Positions 10,018-19,036 are shown, counted from the first letter of the stretch. The stretch: 64,000 bases of DNA from G963662605 sp963662605 (GCA_963662605.1 OY759785.1:2108001-2172000); one strand, 5' to 3'. The notes: generated by a model from the sequence alone, not told the origin. A program made the numbers and translations.

Positions 10018-11265
10018 CTATTGTTGTAAACTCAAATTCCGCAGTTTCGGAGCGACCTTCCTGATCACCGCGACTACTCCAAGAGTCATGCTTCCTCCAA
10101 AAATAATGGAGGGAATAAGAGTCAATACTTTTGCAGCAATACCAGACTCCAATGAACCTAATTCATTAGAAGAGCCGATAAATATACTGTTTACTGCTGT
10201 TACACGACCTCGCATCTCATCCGGAGTAAATACCTGCATTACTGTCCCTCGAATAACCACGCTGATATTATCGGTCATTCCACTGAGAATTAAGGCGAGA
10301 ATCGCAGTAGGGAAGTTTTTTGATAAGGCAAAAAGGATTATAGAAATGCCGAATCCGAATACAGATAAAAGAAGATTCCTGCCCGCTTTTTTGAAGGGCG
10401 GGAAATAGATAAGAAAAACTGACATACAAATTGAACCGATTGCCGGTGCAGCCCGGAGAAATCCCAGACCCTGTGAGCCGGTATGTAAAACCTGATCGGC
10501 GAAAATGGGAAGGACACAGACAGCGCCGCCAAAAAATACAGCAAACATATCCAGACTTATTGCACTGAGAACGATTTGATTAGAGAAAACAAACTTCAAT
10601 CCTTTGGATAAGCTTTCAAATATACTCTCTTCTTTATCGTGAACCGGCAGCGGCTTTTTCTTAATTTTCAGAAAACAAAACAAAGTGCCGATTGTACAAA
10701 CTGTGACTATTGCATAGGTAACTCCCATACCGAAAAAACCACACACCAATCCTCCTATTGCCGGTCCCGATACCGCGGCAACATGCCAGGCAATGCTATT
10801 CCATGTAGCCGCATTACCGTAATATTCTTTTGGGACTAATTGTGCCGACAAGGCTCCCTGAGCAGGGAAGATGAATCCGCGGGCGATACCGGTAACAAAT
10901 ATAATTGCATAAATGGGAAGGGCTTTATACGAGGTCAGTAGAAAACCCATATGTGCCGTAACGAAATATAGCGCCGCTGCGCATATTGTATACACAACTG
11001 TAGAAGAGAGTATGATGTTTTTTCTGTTGATAGTATCTGCCGCGTGTCCGGCAAACAACGCAATGCTGAGAAAGGGAATTGCCTCGGCAAGTCCGACCAG
11101 ACCCAAAGAAATCGGATCATGGGTTAAGCTGTAAACCTGCCAGCCTACGATAACGGATTGCATTTGTATAGCGAATGTTAAAAGAAAACGTGCGTAAACG
11201 AACCAACGATATTCATCTATTTTAATAGCTGCATAGGAATCGTTGCTATTAAGTAGTGGTGCCAA
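10018..11265 (-). CDS. MFS transporter, EntS/MFS_3-like exporter
   Basis: A 415-residue major facilitator protein with about 12 hydrophobic helices. The N-terminal pattern (FAIQMQSVIVGWQVYSLT, then AGHAADTINRK between TM2 and TM3) and GMTDNISVVIRG in the second half are typical of the EntS/MFS_3 group of exporters for siderophores, drugs or other small molecules. It starts at TTG 11265, with AAGGA five bases upstream. It converges on the esterase gene with a 2-base gap. Substrate unknown; nothing in the neighbourhood points to siderophore synthesis. Confidence 0.82.
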   Translation of the reverse strand: MAPLLNSNDSYAAIKIDEYRWFVYARFLLTFAIQMQSVIVGWQVYSLTHDPISLGLVGLAEAIPFLSIALFAGHAADTINRKNIILSSTVVYTICAAALYFVTAHMGFLLTSYKALPIYAIIFVTGIARGFIFPAQGALSAQLVPKEYYGNAATWNSIAWHVAAVSGPAIGGLVCGFFGMGVTYAIVTVCTIGTLFCFLKIKKKPLPVHDKEESIFESLSKGLKFVFSNQIVLSAISLDMFAVFFGGAVCVLPIFADQVLHTGSQGLGFLRAAPAIGSICMSVFLIYFPPFKKAGRNLLLSVFGFGISIILFALSKNFPTAILALILSGMTDNISVVIRGTVMQVFTPDEMRGRVTAVNSIFIGSSNELGSLESGIAAKVLTLIPSIIFGGSMTLGVVAVIRKVAPKLRNLSLQQ

Positions 11266-11302
11266 AATTATCCTTAATTAAAAACTGGAACTGTATAGTA
11301 GA

Positions 11303-11923
11303 TCAAACTTTCTCAAGACAGAATACGGGCTGACCGGACAACTCAATCTTTTCAAAGCCCATTTTGCGAAGGTAATTATCATGTTTTTTATTGCCGGGAT
11401 CGCTGTAAATTTTCTTAGCGCTCTTTTTTGCAAAAATATTTCTATAAACATACTTTCCGATTTTCAGATCTCTGTATCCCGGGATTACAAAGTCGAGTTT
11501 GATAAAATAACTTTCATCTTCACTTTTTTCGGCGATTATCAAACCGGCTGGGATTGAATTGCGAAGAATAAAAAATACCGTTGTCGCGTCACTTACTTTA
11601 AAAGTAAAATTCGGCATGTATTTGATAATCTCTTTAAAATGGAATTGAACAAAGTAGGTCAGGTAGTCGCTGTCATGTGAAACTTCAAGGATATTGAAAA
11701 ATTCCTCAGCCTTTAGAATGTCCCAAAGGTAATACAGATCAACGAGACATATTACTCCATTAACAACGAAAACAGGGTACGCGTGGATGATGAAGCCATA
11801 ACCGGAAAAGAGGATTGCACCTATCAGGTTGATTATCCTGAGTTTCACGATTCCACTCATCATCAAAGAAATGGCAACTAAAGCTGATGCAAAATATCCA
11901 AGCCATTCAAAATATATATTCAT
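11303..11923 (-). CDS. YgjV-like membrane domain fused to GNAT-like C-terminal domain
   Basis: About 206 residues. Residues 1-75 hold three hydrophobic helices resembling the YgjV family of small inner-membrane proteins (WLGYFASALVAISLMM, then LRIINLIGAILFSGYG). The soluble C-terminal part (about 85-206) reads like a degenerate GNAT acetyltransferase: FILRNSIPAGLIIAEK, LDFVIPGYRDLKIGKYVY (the place of the acetyl-CoA loop) and KMGFEKIE near the end. The ATG at 11923 is chosen over one at 11965 because GGAG lies just upstream of it. Function unknown; a membrane-tethered acyltransferase is inference. It lies 37 bases upstream of the MFS gene on the same strand. Confidence 0.65.
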   Translation of the reverse strand: MNIYFEWLGYFASALVAISLMMSGIVKLRIINLIGAILFSGYGFIIHAYPVFVVNGVICLVDLYYLWDILKAEEFFNILEVSHDSDYLTYFVQFHFKEIIKYMPNFTFKVSDATTVFFILRNSIPAGLIIAEKSEDESYFIKLDFVIPGYRDLKIGKYVYRNIFAKKSAKKIYSDPGNKKHDNYLRKMGFEKIELSGQPVFCLEKV

Positions 11924-12016
11924 TTTCTCTCCAAAACATAAATTCAAACAGCAAAAATACGGCAAAAATCATTAGGATAAAATGATTCAGCCGTATTAAT
12001 GCAATTTTGGAGAAAA

Positions 12017-13033
12017 CTATTTAGCCAGAGAAGTCGCTTTTAAAAGGAAGAATGGTTTATTTTCTTCGCGAAATTTGCTGCACCAAAGTTCTTCTAAAGT
12101 CTGAATATCCTCACTGTAATCATATCCTTTTTCTTCTTTAGGCTCAAGCATGTCAAGGACTTCAAATGTTATAGCATCATAACCCTGTTTATCGTAGGCA
12201 TCCTGCAATTCCTTTATGGTATGAATATGCGTTTCCAATTCCATGCGGTGCCGGTTGAATATTGCCCGCATGTTTCTATTGCTGCCGAGATAAATGGAAT
12301 TATGTTCATCGTCACGAATTATATAAACACCCATCGGAGGAAGAACCTCCTTAAGAGCGCGGTTTATTTCTTTTAAATTTGCCATTTTGTTTATTTTCTC
12401 TTCTGAGTATTTAGCTCTTTTTTTATTTTTGTCATTATGTGTATTTGACTCAAGAACCGATCCGGAAGATGGAGCAGCATCGGAAGCGATTTTTCTGTAA
12501 ATTCCGGCATTTCTTGTCATCATTTTTTCGTCTATAAAAAATCTCCTGATGGAAACATAATCTTCAGCAATCGGTTTTAATGTTTCGTCAACTTCTTTTT
12601 CTTTATACATTTTCTCTGAATCAAACAGCTTCAAGATTTCCTCAAGAATGATGAGCTTCTTCTTAAATTGAGAGGGTAACTTTACTAGAACACCATCTCT
12701 GAAAAAAGTGGATAATACTTTTTTTCGGTATTCTTCAATCCTTTTATTTTGCGTGTCTGATAAAGGATTTGTAAATGATACCAAATCTTTGAGTGAGGTG
12801 TCAAACACATGCTCGTTCAAATGGAATACCACATAATATTGCTGCTTTTCTTTGCGCACTAATCCGGCAGTTTCGAGCTTTTTTAGATGAAAAGAAACCG
12901 TTGACTCTGCTAAACTGAGCCGCTGGGCTAATTCTTCAACATATTGCGGTTTTTGCCGGAGTGAACTGACAATCAACAACCGGGAAGAATCAGATAAGGC
13001 TTTAAAAACACTTAGGCTATTATGTAAATTCAT
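12017..13033 (-). CDS. ArsR-type regulator with DUF2087 and GIY-YIG-like domains
   Basis: A 338-residue cytoplasmic protein with three parts. Residues 1-90 are an ArsR-family winged helix (SVFKALSDSSRLLIVSSL, then SLAESTVSFHLKKLETAG) without the cysteine pair of metal sensors. Residues about 105-185 match DUF2087 (LPSQFKKKLIILEEIL, then EKEVDETLKPIAEDYVSIRR). Residues about 230-338 look like a GIY-YIG fold: GVYII, 9 residues on YLGS, then the arginine-bearing NRHRMELE and a late glutamate in TLEELW. Winged helix plus DUF2087 is a known pairing; adding a GIY-YIG-like domain is unusual to my knowledge. It could be a regulator with nucleic-acid cleavage or binding ability. An inverted repeat brackets its promoter, suggesting autoregulation. 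Confidence 0.78.
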   Translation of the reverse strand: MNLHNSLSVFKALSDSSRLLIVSSLRQKPQYVEELAQRLSLAESTVSFHLKKLETAGLVRKEKQQYYVVFHLNEHVFDTSLKDLVSFTNPLSDTQNKRIEEYRKKVLSTFFRDGVLVKLPSQFKKKLIILEEILKLFDSEKMYKEKEVDETLKPIAEDYVSIRRFFIDEKMMTRNAGIYRKIASDAAPSSGSVLESNTHNDKNKKRAKYSEEKINKMANLKEINRALKEVLPPMGVYIIRDDEHNSIYLGSNRNMRAIFNRHRMELETHIHTIKELQDAYDKQGYDAITFEVLDMLEPKEEKGYDYSEDIQTLEELWCSKFREENKPFFLLKATSLAK

Positions 13034-13043
13034 ATCTTAATAA

Positions 13044-13121
13044 TTAATTCGATAAACATAAAAACAAATATAGGCAATATTTAGCCGTAGACCAAATGTA
13101 ATTTTATAGTTATCGAATTAA
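13044..13121. promoter_or_regulatory. Perfect 12-bp inverted repeat flanking the ArsR-type promoter
   Basis: TTAATTCGATAA (13044-13055) and its exact reverse complement TTATCGAATTAA (13110-13121) lie 54 bases apart, one on each side of the minus-strand promoter. AT-rich half-sites of this kind are bound by ArsR-family winged helices, so this is a candidate autoregulatory operator, perhaps via a loop. Confidence 0.6.
13065..13096 (-). promoter_or_regulatory. Bacteroidetes-type promoter of the ArsR-DUF2087-GIY-YIG gene
   Basis: On the minus strand TTTG (13093-13096) is followed after exactly 20 bases by TATATTTG (13065-13072), a full match to TTTG-N19-21-TAnnTTTG. It sits about 32 bases upstream of the ATG at 13033. 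Confidence 0.75.
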
Positions 13122-13389
13122 AAAGTACTGATTGGCAGCAATGGCCTTCGAGACAATTGAGCGTGGATTTTTAGATAAAAGCTAAAAGTATATCAATTTT
13201 CGCAAAATTTCTTCTGCAAACGCAGATAGTCTGCGGCAAATTTAGGGCGGTAATTTTTGGCACGAAATAAGTGCGTGTTTGAACAGAAGAGTGACTTTGA
13301 GCAAAAAATATTTATGAAAATTAGTTAAATTTAAAGTTTGCTTTTATTGGAAAAATATAAAATTATCTTTAGTCTATCAAAGTGAGCAC

Positions 13390-16300
13390 ATGAACAAAAT
13401 TTACTATTTCCCGATTCTCATCATCATTCTTTCCGGTGTTAGTTTTGGGCAGTCCGATTCATATTATTCAACGATAAATCCCGATACCAGCACATTCATT
13501 ACGAATTTAGAGACAAGAATACGCTCTCCATATACAACAATTTCTTATGATCAATTTGATGAGACGAATGTTGCCAACTTCGCAGCGCGCGATACGGTTA
13601 TAAGCGGTACTACGTATGGTGTTTTTACGGATGTCTATAGCGGCGAAAACTGTGTATATACAAAGCCGTTTGCCTGGGGATCAACATATAGCCGGGAACA
13701 TACCTGGTGCCAGAGCTGGTTTCCTGTAGCGAGTACCTCCAATCCGTATTATTCAGATCAACACCATCTTTTCCCGGTGCAGCAAAATCACACAAACGTC
13801 ATACGAAGTAATCACCCGTTGGGAATCGTCAAAACGGTATCATCTTCCTACTTGGAAGCCAAGTATGGTACGGATTCGTTAGGCAATGCAGTGTATGAAC
13901 CACGCGATTGTCACAAGGGCGATGCGGCACGGGCATTATTATATATGGCAATTCGCTACAATGGGGTATCCGGGTACGGTGATTGGACATTCAACTACCT
14001 TAACAATACTACGCTTCCGGGTGCTTCCGAAGGTCCTGAATATCTTGCAACATTATTAAAATGGAATAAGCAAGATCCGCCGGATAAATGGGAGATTGAT
14101 AGGAACAATTATGTACAGTCTATTCAGCAAAATAGAAATCCGCTTGTTGATCATCCTGAATGGGTGAATTACATCAATTTCGGGGATCTCTCGAAAATTT
14201 CAGTTTCATATAGTACAGAGCCGACATTTAAATCGAGTAACATCGTGGTGACCAAGGGTACAAATTCGGTCACGGTTAGTTGGGCTAAAGTTTCATCCGG
14301 AGCGCAAACACCATCCGGTTATTTACTTGAGGGATTCAGAACAAATACATACTTTCTGCCGATTGATGGTGAGGTTTATGCAGATAAGACAAGCTGGACC
14401 GATAGCACAGCAATTGTCAATGTAACTTACGGAACAACATCGTACACATTTACCGGAGTGGATACATCAAAACAATTTTACTTTAAGATTTTCCCATATA
14501 ATGGAACAAGTACGCTCAGGAATTACAAGACTATCGGATTGGCAGATACGCTTTCTTTACTGCAACCGGTCGGCGGCGAGTCATGGGGAGCCGCAACAAC
14601 TCAGCAAATCGTTTGGTCAAGCATAGCCATCTCGAATGTAAAACTTGAGTATACAACTAACGGAGGCACAAACTGGACAACGATTATCGCCAGCACTCCT
14701 GCTTCAACGGGTTATTATAACTGGACGGTTCCTGCAACAGTTTCTTCAAATTACAAAGTAAGAATCACCGACGCAAGTTCATCTTCAAGAACTGCAACAA
14801 GTGCGAGTACTTTTTCCGTTACTACGTCTTCCGCTGCCGTTACCGTAACATCACCGGTTGGTGGAGAAACCTGGTATGCCGGTTCTTCGCACAACATCAC
14901 ATGGAGTTCGGCAAATGTTACAAATATTAAAATCGAATATTCAACCGATAGTGGTTCTAATTGGACTACCGTTATTGCTTCGACAGCCGCAAGTGCCGGG
15001 ACATACGCATGGACGATCCCCGGAACCATTTCTTCAAACTGTCTTGTAAGAATTAGTGACGCGAGTGATGCATTGGTCTCGTCAACCTCTTCAAGTTCAT
15101 TTACTATTGCTACAACACCGACACTGTCCCTTTCTTCTCCGGTGGGTGGCGAAAGCTGGACAGGGAATACATCCCATAATATTACCTGGACAAATGTTAA
15201 TGTTGCCAATGTGAAACTTGAGTATACGACTGATGCCGGTACGAACTGGAATACTATTATTACAAGTACTGCGGCAAGTGCCGGAACGTATAGCTGGACT
15301 GTTCCCAATGTTGCGTCAACAAATTATAAAGTCCGTATTAGTGATGTGGCTGGTAATGCTTCAGCGGCAGTAAGTGCTTCGGTATTTACCGTTACCGCAG
15401 TTTCGGGTACTTTATCACTCACTTCTCCTATCGGAGGCGAAAGCTGGGCTGGGAGTTCATCCCATAACATCACCTGGACAAGTTCGAATGTTACGAATGT
15501 AAAACTCGAATATTCAACCGATGCAGGTTCAAACTGGACTACCATCATTGCAAGTACTGCCGCAAGCGCAGGCACAAACGCATGGTCTGTTCCAAACACT
15601 GCTTCAACAAATTATAAAGTCAGAATATCTGATGCTTCTAACGCATCAATAACTTCAATGTCCGCATCAGTGTTTACTGTCACGGTAAGTAATAGCTTAA
15701 CGCTGACCTCTCCCGTTGGCGGCGAAAGCTGGACGGTGACAACGCAGCATAACATTACCTGGGCAAGCTCAGGTGTTACAAATGTTATGATTGAGTATTC
15801 AACAAATAGCGGGACAAATTGGACAACCGTTACAGCCAGCACTGCTGCGAGTGGTGGTTCGTATGCCTGGACTGTCCCAAATACCGTATCAGCAAATTGT
15901 AAGGTAAGAGTTAGCGATGCAAGTAATTCTGCTCTGAATTCAGTTAGTGGTTCAGTATTCGCAATTTCATCTTCGTATGTATCTCCTTATAACATAAGCG
16001 CAGGAGTAACTTACTCGCAAAATTTTGACAGCCTAAGTACTTCCGCCACTGCAACTTTGCCGTATGGTTGGAAAATAGCAAGAAACACCGCTGCTTTGCA
16101 GACCATCGGTTCGTATGCAAGTTCGAACGCGGTATCGGTAACAAACTATAATGCCGGAAACAATATGAGCAGTACCGCGGGAAATGGTGCGTATAATTTC
16201 GGTGCAGGAGTTGCAAGTACTGCAACAGACCGGGCGCTCGGGGGAATATCATCATCAAGTGCTTCCAAAAATGTGAATATGTTCCTTGCTGTAAAAAATA

Positions 16301-17244
16301 ACGGGGCATCAGGAATTTCGGGCTTTACAATTAGTTACAAAGTCGAAAAATACCGGAACGGCTCAAACAGCGCCGGTTTTTCAATTCAACTATTTTACTC
16401 AACAACTGGTGATTCGGCTTCCTGGATTAGCGCCGGTTCTGATTTCAAATCAAGTTTTGCCGCAGACGCAAATAGTTCCGGATACGCAACTGCTCCGGGT
16501 GATAGCAGTGTAATAGAGAATAAAAGGCTCGATATTTCGGTTGTTGCCGGAGCCTCGTTTTATTTTGCGTGGAATTATTCCGTTACAAGTGGTACCACTT
16601 TTTCCAGTGCGCAGGCATTGGGCATTGATAATGTGTCAATAACCGCTCTGGATAATGCCTTTCCTGTTGAATTGACGACATTCACTTCAGAAGTATCGGG
16701 TAACAATGTGGTACTTGATTGGAACACTGCAACTGAACAAAATACTGCATACTTTGAGGTGCAAAGATCGAGTGCTGTTTCTCCGTGGCATGCAATCGGA
16801 GTAGTACATGCAAACGGATACAGCAACTCGCCCAAAAATTATAGTTATGTTGATAAAAATCTTTCTGCAGGAGGATACAAATACCGGCTGAGGATTGTTG
16901 ATAATGACGGATTTGTAGAATTTAGTCCGGAGACTGAATCCCGGATTATGCCGGCGGCAAATTATATGCTTATGCAAAATTATCCGAATCCGTTCAATCC
17001 CTCTACGGTAATCGGCTTTTCATTACCTGCATCATCCCATGTTAAGCTGGAGCTATACACGACTGTTGGTGAAAAAGTGGCTGATCTGCTGAGTAGAACG
17101 GTTGAAGCCGGATATTATTCATATCAACTAAATATGAATACATTCGGATTGACTACAGGAACATATTTCTATCAGCTTACCGGTACGGATAATGTAAGCG
17201 GTCAAAGCTTTCATGCTGTAAAAAAACTTGTTTATATTAAATAG
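13390..17244 (+). CDS. Secreted endonuclease I with five tandem beta modules and T9SS domain
   Basis: A 1284-residue exported nuclease. Signal peptide 1-20 (ends SFGQS). Endonuclease I family domain at about 25-275, with YSREHTWCQSWF and SDQHHLFPVQQNHTN carrying the catalytic and metal-binding His/Asn residues, and RSNHPLG. An Fn3-like domain follows (about 280-385), then five tandem modules of 95-96 residues (about 388-860) of the Ser/Thr-rich Kre9/KNH-like type, each with PVGGESW, HNITW and EYSTDxGxNWTT. Next comes a beta-sandwich region (about 865-1095) and a C-terminal T9SS sorting domain (QNYPNPFNPSTVI). It probably degrades extracellular DNA or RNA at the surface for nutrients; activity is from family, location from the sorting domain. 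Confidence 0.9.
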   Translation: MNKIYYFPILIIILSGVSFGQSDSYYSTINPDTSTFITNLETRIRSPYTTISYDQFDETNVANFAARDTVISGTTYGVFTDVYSGENCVYTKPFAWGSTYSREHTWCQSWFPVASTSNPYYSDQHHLFPVQQNHTNVIRSNHPLGIVKTVSSSYLEAKYGTDSLGNAVYEPRDCHKGDAARALLYMAIRYNGVSGYGDWTFNYLNNTTLPGASEGPEYLATLLKWNKQDPPDKWEIDRNNYVQSIQQNRNPLVDHPEWVNYINFGDLSKISVSYSTEPTFKSSNIVVTKGTNSVTVSWAKVSSGAQTPSGYLLEGFRTNTYFLPIDGEVYADKTSWTDSTAIVNVTYGTTSYTFTGVDTSKQFYFKIFPYNGTSTLRNYKTIGLADTLSLLQPVGGESWGAATTQQIVWSSIAISNVKLEYTTNGGTNWTTIIASTPASTGYYNWTVPATVSSNYKVRITDASSSSRTATSASTFSVTTSSAAVTVTSPVGGETWYAGSSHNITWSSANVTNIKIEYSTDSGSNWTTVIASTAASAGTYAWTIPGTISSNCLVRISDASDALVSSTSSSSFTIATTPTLSLSSPVGGESWTGNTSHNITWTNVNVANVKLEYTTDAGTNWNTIITSTAASAGTYSWTVPNVASTNYKVRISDVAGNASAAVSASVFTVTAVSGTLSLTSPIGGESWAGSSSHNITWTSSNVTNVKLEYSTDAGSNWTTIIASTAASAGTNAWSVPNTASTNYKVRISDASNASITSMSASVFTVTVSNSLTLTSPVGGESWTVTTQHNITWASSGVTNVMIEYSTNSGTNWTTVTASTAASGGSYAWTVPNTVSANCKVRVSDASNSALNSVSGSVFAISSSYVSPYNISAGVTYSQNFDSLSTSATATLPYGWKIARNTAALQTIGSYASSNAVSVTNYNAGNNMSSTAGNGAYNFGAGVASTATDRALGGISSSSASKNVNMFLAVKNNGASGISGFTISYKVEKYRNGSNSAGFSIQLFYSTTGDSASWISAGSDFKSSFAADANSSGYATAPGDSSVIENKRLDISVVAGASFYFAWNYSVTSGTTFSSAQALGIDNVSITALDNAFPVELTTFTSEVSGNNVVLDWNTATEQNTAYFEVQRSSAVSPWHAIGVVHANGYSNSPKNYSYVDKNLSAGGYKYRLRIVDNDGFVEFSPETESRIMPAANYMLMQNYPNPFNPSTVIGFSLPASSHVKLELYTTVGEKVADLLSRTVEAGYYSYQLNMNTFGLTTGTYFYQLTGTDNVSGQSFHAVKKLVYIK
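14551..15985 (+). repeat. Five tandem 285-288 bp coding repeats
   Basis: The GGES/GGET core recurs with codon starts at about 14569, 14857, 15142, 15430 and 15715, i.e. every 285 or 288 bases. Each unit encodes one Kre9/KNH-like beta module of the endonuclease. Units are similar at protein level but clearly diverged in DNA, so this is an old duplication array. Confidence 0.9.
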
Positions 17245-17266
17245 CTTTTAAATTAAATTTCATTTA

Positions 17267-17298
17267 ACGGAGTGTGTTTACATACTCCGTTTTTTTTG
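17267..17298 (+). terminator. Rho-independent terminator
   Basis: The stem ACGGAGTGTG / CATACTCCGT (one G-T pair), with a 4-base loop, is followed by a run of eight or more T, 22 bases after the endonuclease stop codon. Confidence 0.9.
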
Positions 17299-17311
17299 AA
17301 CATGGAACAAT

Positions 17312-17959
17312 ATGAATATTAAAAAGTACAAACATATCATTTGGGATTGGAACGGCACTTTGCTGAACGATCTGGAGCTCAGTGTGGAACTCATTAATAA
17401 CGTACTCATCAAACGAGGATTACCGTCTTTGTCCATTGACCGGTACCGTGAAATATTCACTTTCCCGGTAAAAGAATATTATGCTAAGACAGGACTGGAT
17501 TTTGAAAAAGAATCGTTTGAGGTTGTCGGTAAGGAATGGATGGATGGATATGAGTCCAGAAAACATGAATGCGGGTTATCCCGGAAAGCCGAAGATGTAC
17601 TTCAGTTAATTCAACAGAGTGGGGTACCGCAATCAATACTATCTGCATACTCGCAGTCATCGCTTGAAGGAATTGTCACCAAGTTCGGGCTTCGCGGCTA
17701 TTTCTCAAATCTTATCGGGCTGGATCATATTTATGCAACAAGCAAAATTGCTTTAGGCAAAGAACTTATCGCTAAATTGGGATTACACAAAGGCGAAGCG
17801 TTGTTAATCGGCGATACGCTGCACGATTTTGATGTTGCTTGTGAGATAGGCGCTGATGCAGTACTGATCGCCGGAGGGCATCAGGATAAGGCACGATTAC
17901 AGGCAACGAACTCACCTGTCTTTGATACAATGAAAGAATTCTTTGCCAGCTTAAAATGA
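17312..17959 (+). CDS. HAD-superfamily hydrolase, phosphoglycolate-phosphatase-like
   Basis: A 215-residue HAD hydrolase. Motif I is IIWDWNGTLLND with nucleophile Asp12; the usual second Asp (DxD) is Asn14, as in a known subset of HAD-IA proteins with a DWNGT motif. Motif II Ser is in SILSAYSQS and motif III/IV is LLIGDTLHDFDVACEIGADAV. Length and the helical cap between residues 20 and 90 fit phosphoglycolate-phosphatase-like enzymes. The substrate cannot be read from the sequence. It begins just after a terminator and converges on the dehydrogenase gene with a 3-base gap. Confidence 0.82.
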   Translation: MNIKKYKHIIWDWNGTLLNDLELSVELINNVLIKRGLPSLSIDRYREIFTFPVKEYYAKTGLDFEKESFEVVGKEWMDGYESRKHECGLSRKAEDVLQLIQQSGVPQSILSAYSQSSLEGIVTKFGLRGYFSNLIGLDHIYATSKIALGKELIAKLGLHKGEALLIGDTLHDFDVACEIGADAVLIAGGHQDKARLQATNSPVFDTMKEFFASLK

Positions 17960-17962
17960 CAG

Positions 17963-18835
17963 CTATGTAATTATTGTTCCGGATTCTTGTTCAATAACTT
18001 TTACTATTGCGATATAATCTTCTTTCGCCAACCCCATAGCTACAGCATTCTCTAAAATAGTTTTCGCGGATTTGGCGATATAAGCAGGGGACTGTAATCT
18101 CTCAGCTTCAATTATCATCAAATTTACGTCTTTTAAAAGATTCTCGACGAAAAACCGCGGAGTGAAATTGCGCTCAACTATGCTCATCCCTTTTGTCTGA
18201 AACATTTGAGCATTCATTGCTGAGTGCTTCAAAATATCAAGAATGGTTTTTGCACCAACCCCGGTTTTCGTTGCAAGCATTAGTCCTTGAATAAGTGTCA
18301 TTGCCATTCCGGCAATGAACGAGTTCATAATCAATTTGGTGTAGGTCGCTCGTTCCGCCTTTTCAAAATACCAGATAGTCTGTCCAAATGCTTTTAATAC
18401 CGGCGTGATTTTCTCAGATGCTGTTTTGTTTCCACCAACAAACAAAAGCAGGGTTCCGCTTTCCGCTTGGGGAAAACTGCCGAGTACAGGGGAGTGGAGA
18501 AATGCTCTATTTCGTTTTGCATATTCTGCCTCAAGTTGAGATGTCAGTTGTCCCGAAACAGTACTGCAATCAACATGAATACCTTCTGTCGGTAAGTTCT
18601 TTCGAATCTCCTCACTGATAATTGAAAGTGCACTATCGTTAGATACCATACTGAATACCAGTTGACACTCTTTTGCCAAAGCGGCAGGTGAATCAAACAA
18701 AGATGCACCCATCTCAATAAGGGGTTTTGCTTTTCCCGGTGTTCTATTATATACGGACAAATCGCCGTTCATTTCTAAAAGTCGTTTTGCCATGGGAAAT
18801 CCCATGATGCCGGTTCCGATAAATCCGATTTTCAT
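17963..18835 (-). CDS. NAD(P)-dependent beta-hydroxyacid dehydrogenase (3-HIBDH/GarR family)
   Basis: A 290-residue member of the 3-hydroxyisobutyrate/tartronate-semialdehyde/glyoxylate reductase family. The N-terminal Rossmann motif is IGFIGTGIMGFPMAKRL, the substrate loop VDCSTVSG, and the catalytic lysine lies in TKLIMNSFIAGMAMT. Length is typical. Family members reduce small semialdehydes, including those from uronate breakdown, so its position just before the lyase region may or may not be meaningful; it is on the opposite strand and has no promoter in common. Confidence 0.85.
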   Translation of the reverse strand: MKIGFIGTGIMGFPMAKRLLEMNGDLSVYNRTPGKAKPLIEMGASLFDSPAALAKECQLVFSMVSNDSALSIISEEIRKNLPTEGIHVDCSTVSGQLTSQLEAEYAKRNRAFLHSPVLGSFPQAESGTLLLFVGGNKTASEKITPVLKAFGQTIWYFEKAERATYTKLIMNSFIAGMAMTLIQGLMLATKTGVGAKTILDILKHSAMNAQMFQTKGMSIVERNFTPRFFVENLLKDVNLMIIEAERLQSPAYIAKSAKTILENAVAMGLAKEDYIAIVKVIEQESGTIIT

Positions 18836-18964
18836 ATTACAGTTAAATTAAATGAATTTTGGTAGTTTGATTAAGTTAAATATGAAACATGTTTTGAAAT
18901 TAAGAATAAAAAGGGGGAAATTCTTCATTTACATAATAATAATGCGATATTACCGGGATTGTGG

Positions 18965-18996
18965 TTTGAAGATTGCTGCATTTTATGGTAAATTAT
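18965..18996 (+). promoter_or_regulatory. Candidate promoter of the pectate lyase gene
   Basis: TTTG (18965-18968), 20 bases, then TAAATTAT (18989-18996), a partial match to TAnnTTTG. It lies about 40 bases upstream of the ATG at 19037. Confidence 0.45.
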
Positions 18997-19036
18997 AAGT
19001 GTTTCTTGGATACATCGTTTCAATTAGGAGCCGTAA

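Larger units (their letters stand above)
13034..13389. other. Divergent intergenic region (356 bp)
   Basis: No gene is seen here. The left third holds the promoter and inverted repeat of the ArsR-type gene. The right part presumably drives the endonuclease gene at 13390, but I find only poor promoter matches there (a TTTG at about 13338 and a TATCTTTA box spaced too far apart). Confidence 0.6.

Noticed and set aside
14751..15842. Long minus-strand frames opposite the endonuclease repeats
   Set aside because: They mirror the repeated Val/Thr/Ser-rich coding sequence on the plus strand, recur with the repeat period, and have no ribosome sites; they are shadows.
14551..15985. Regularly spaced repeats that might suggest a CRISPR array
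   Set aside because: The period is 285-288 bases, in frame, and encodes protein modules; there are no short identical repeats with unique spacers and no cas genes.
17963..18835. Beta-hydroxyacid dehydrogenase as part of the uronate pathway
   Set aside because: It is on the opposite strand, outside the lyase operons, and the family is too broad; kept only as a possibility.
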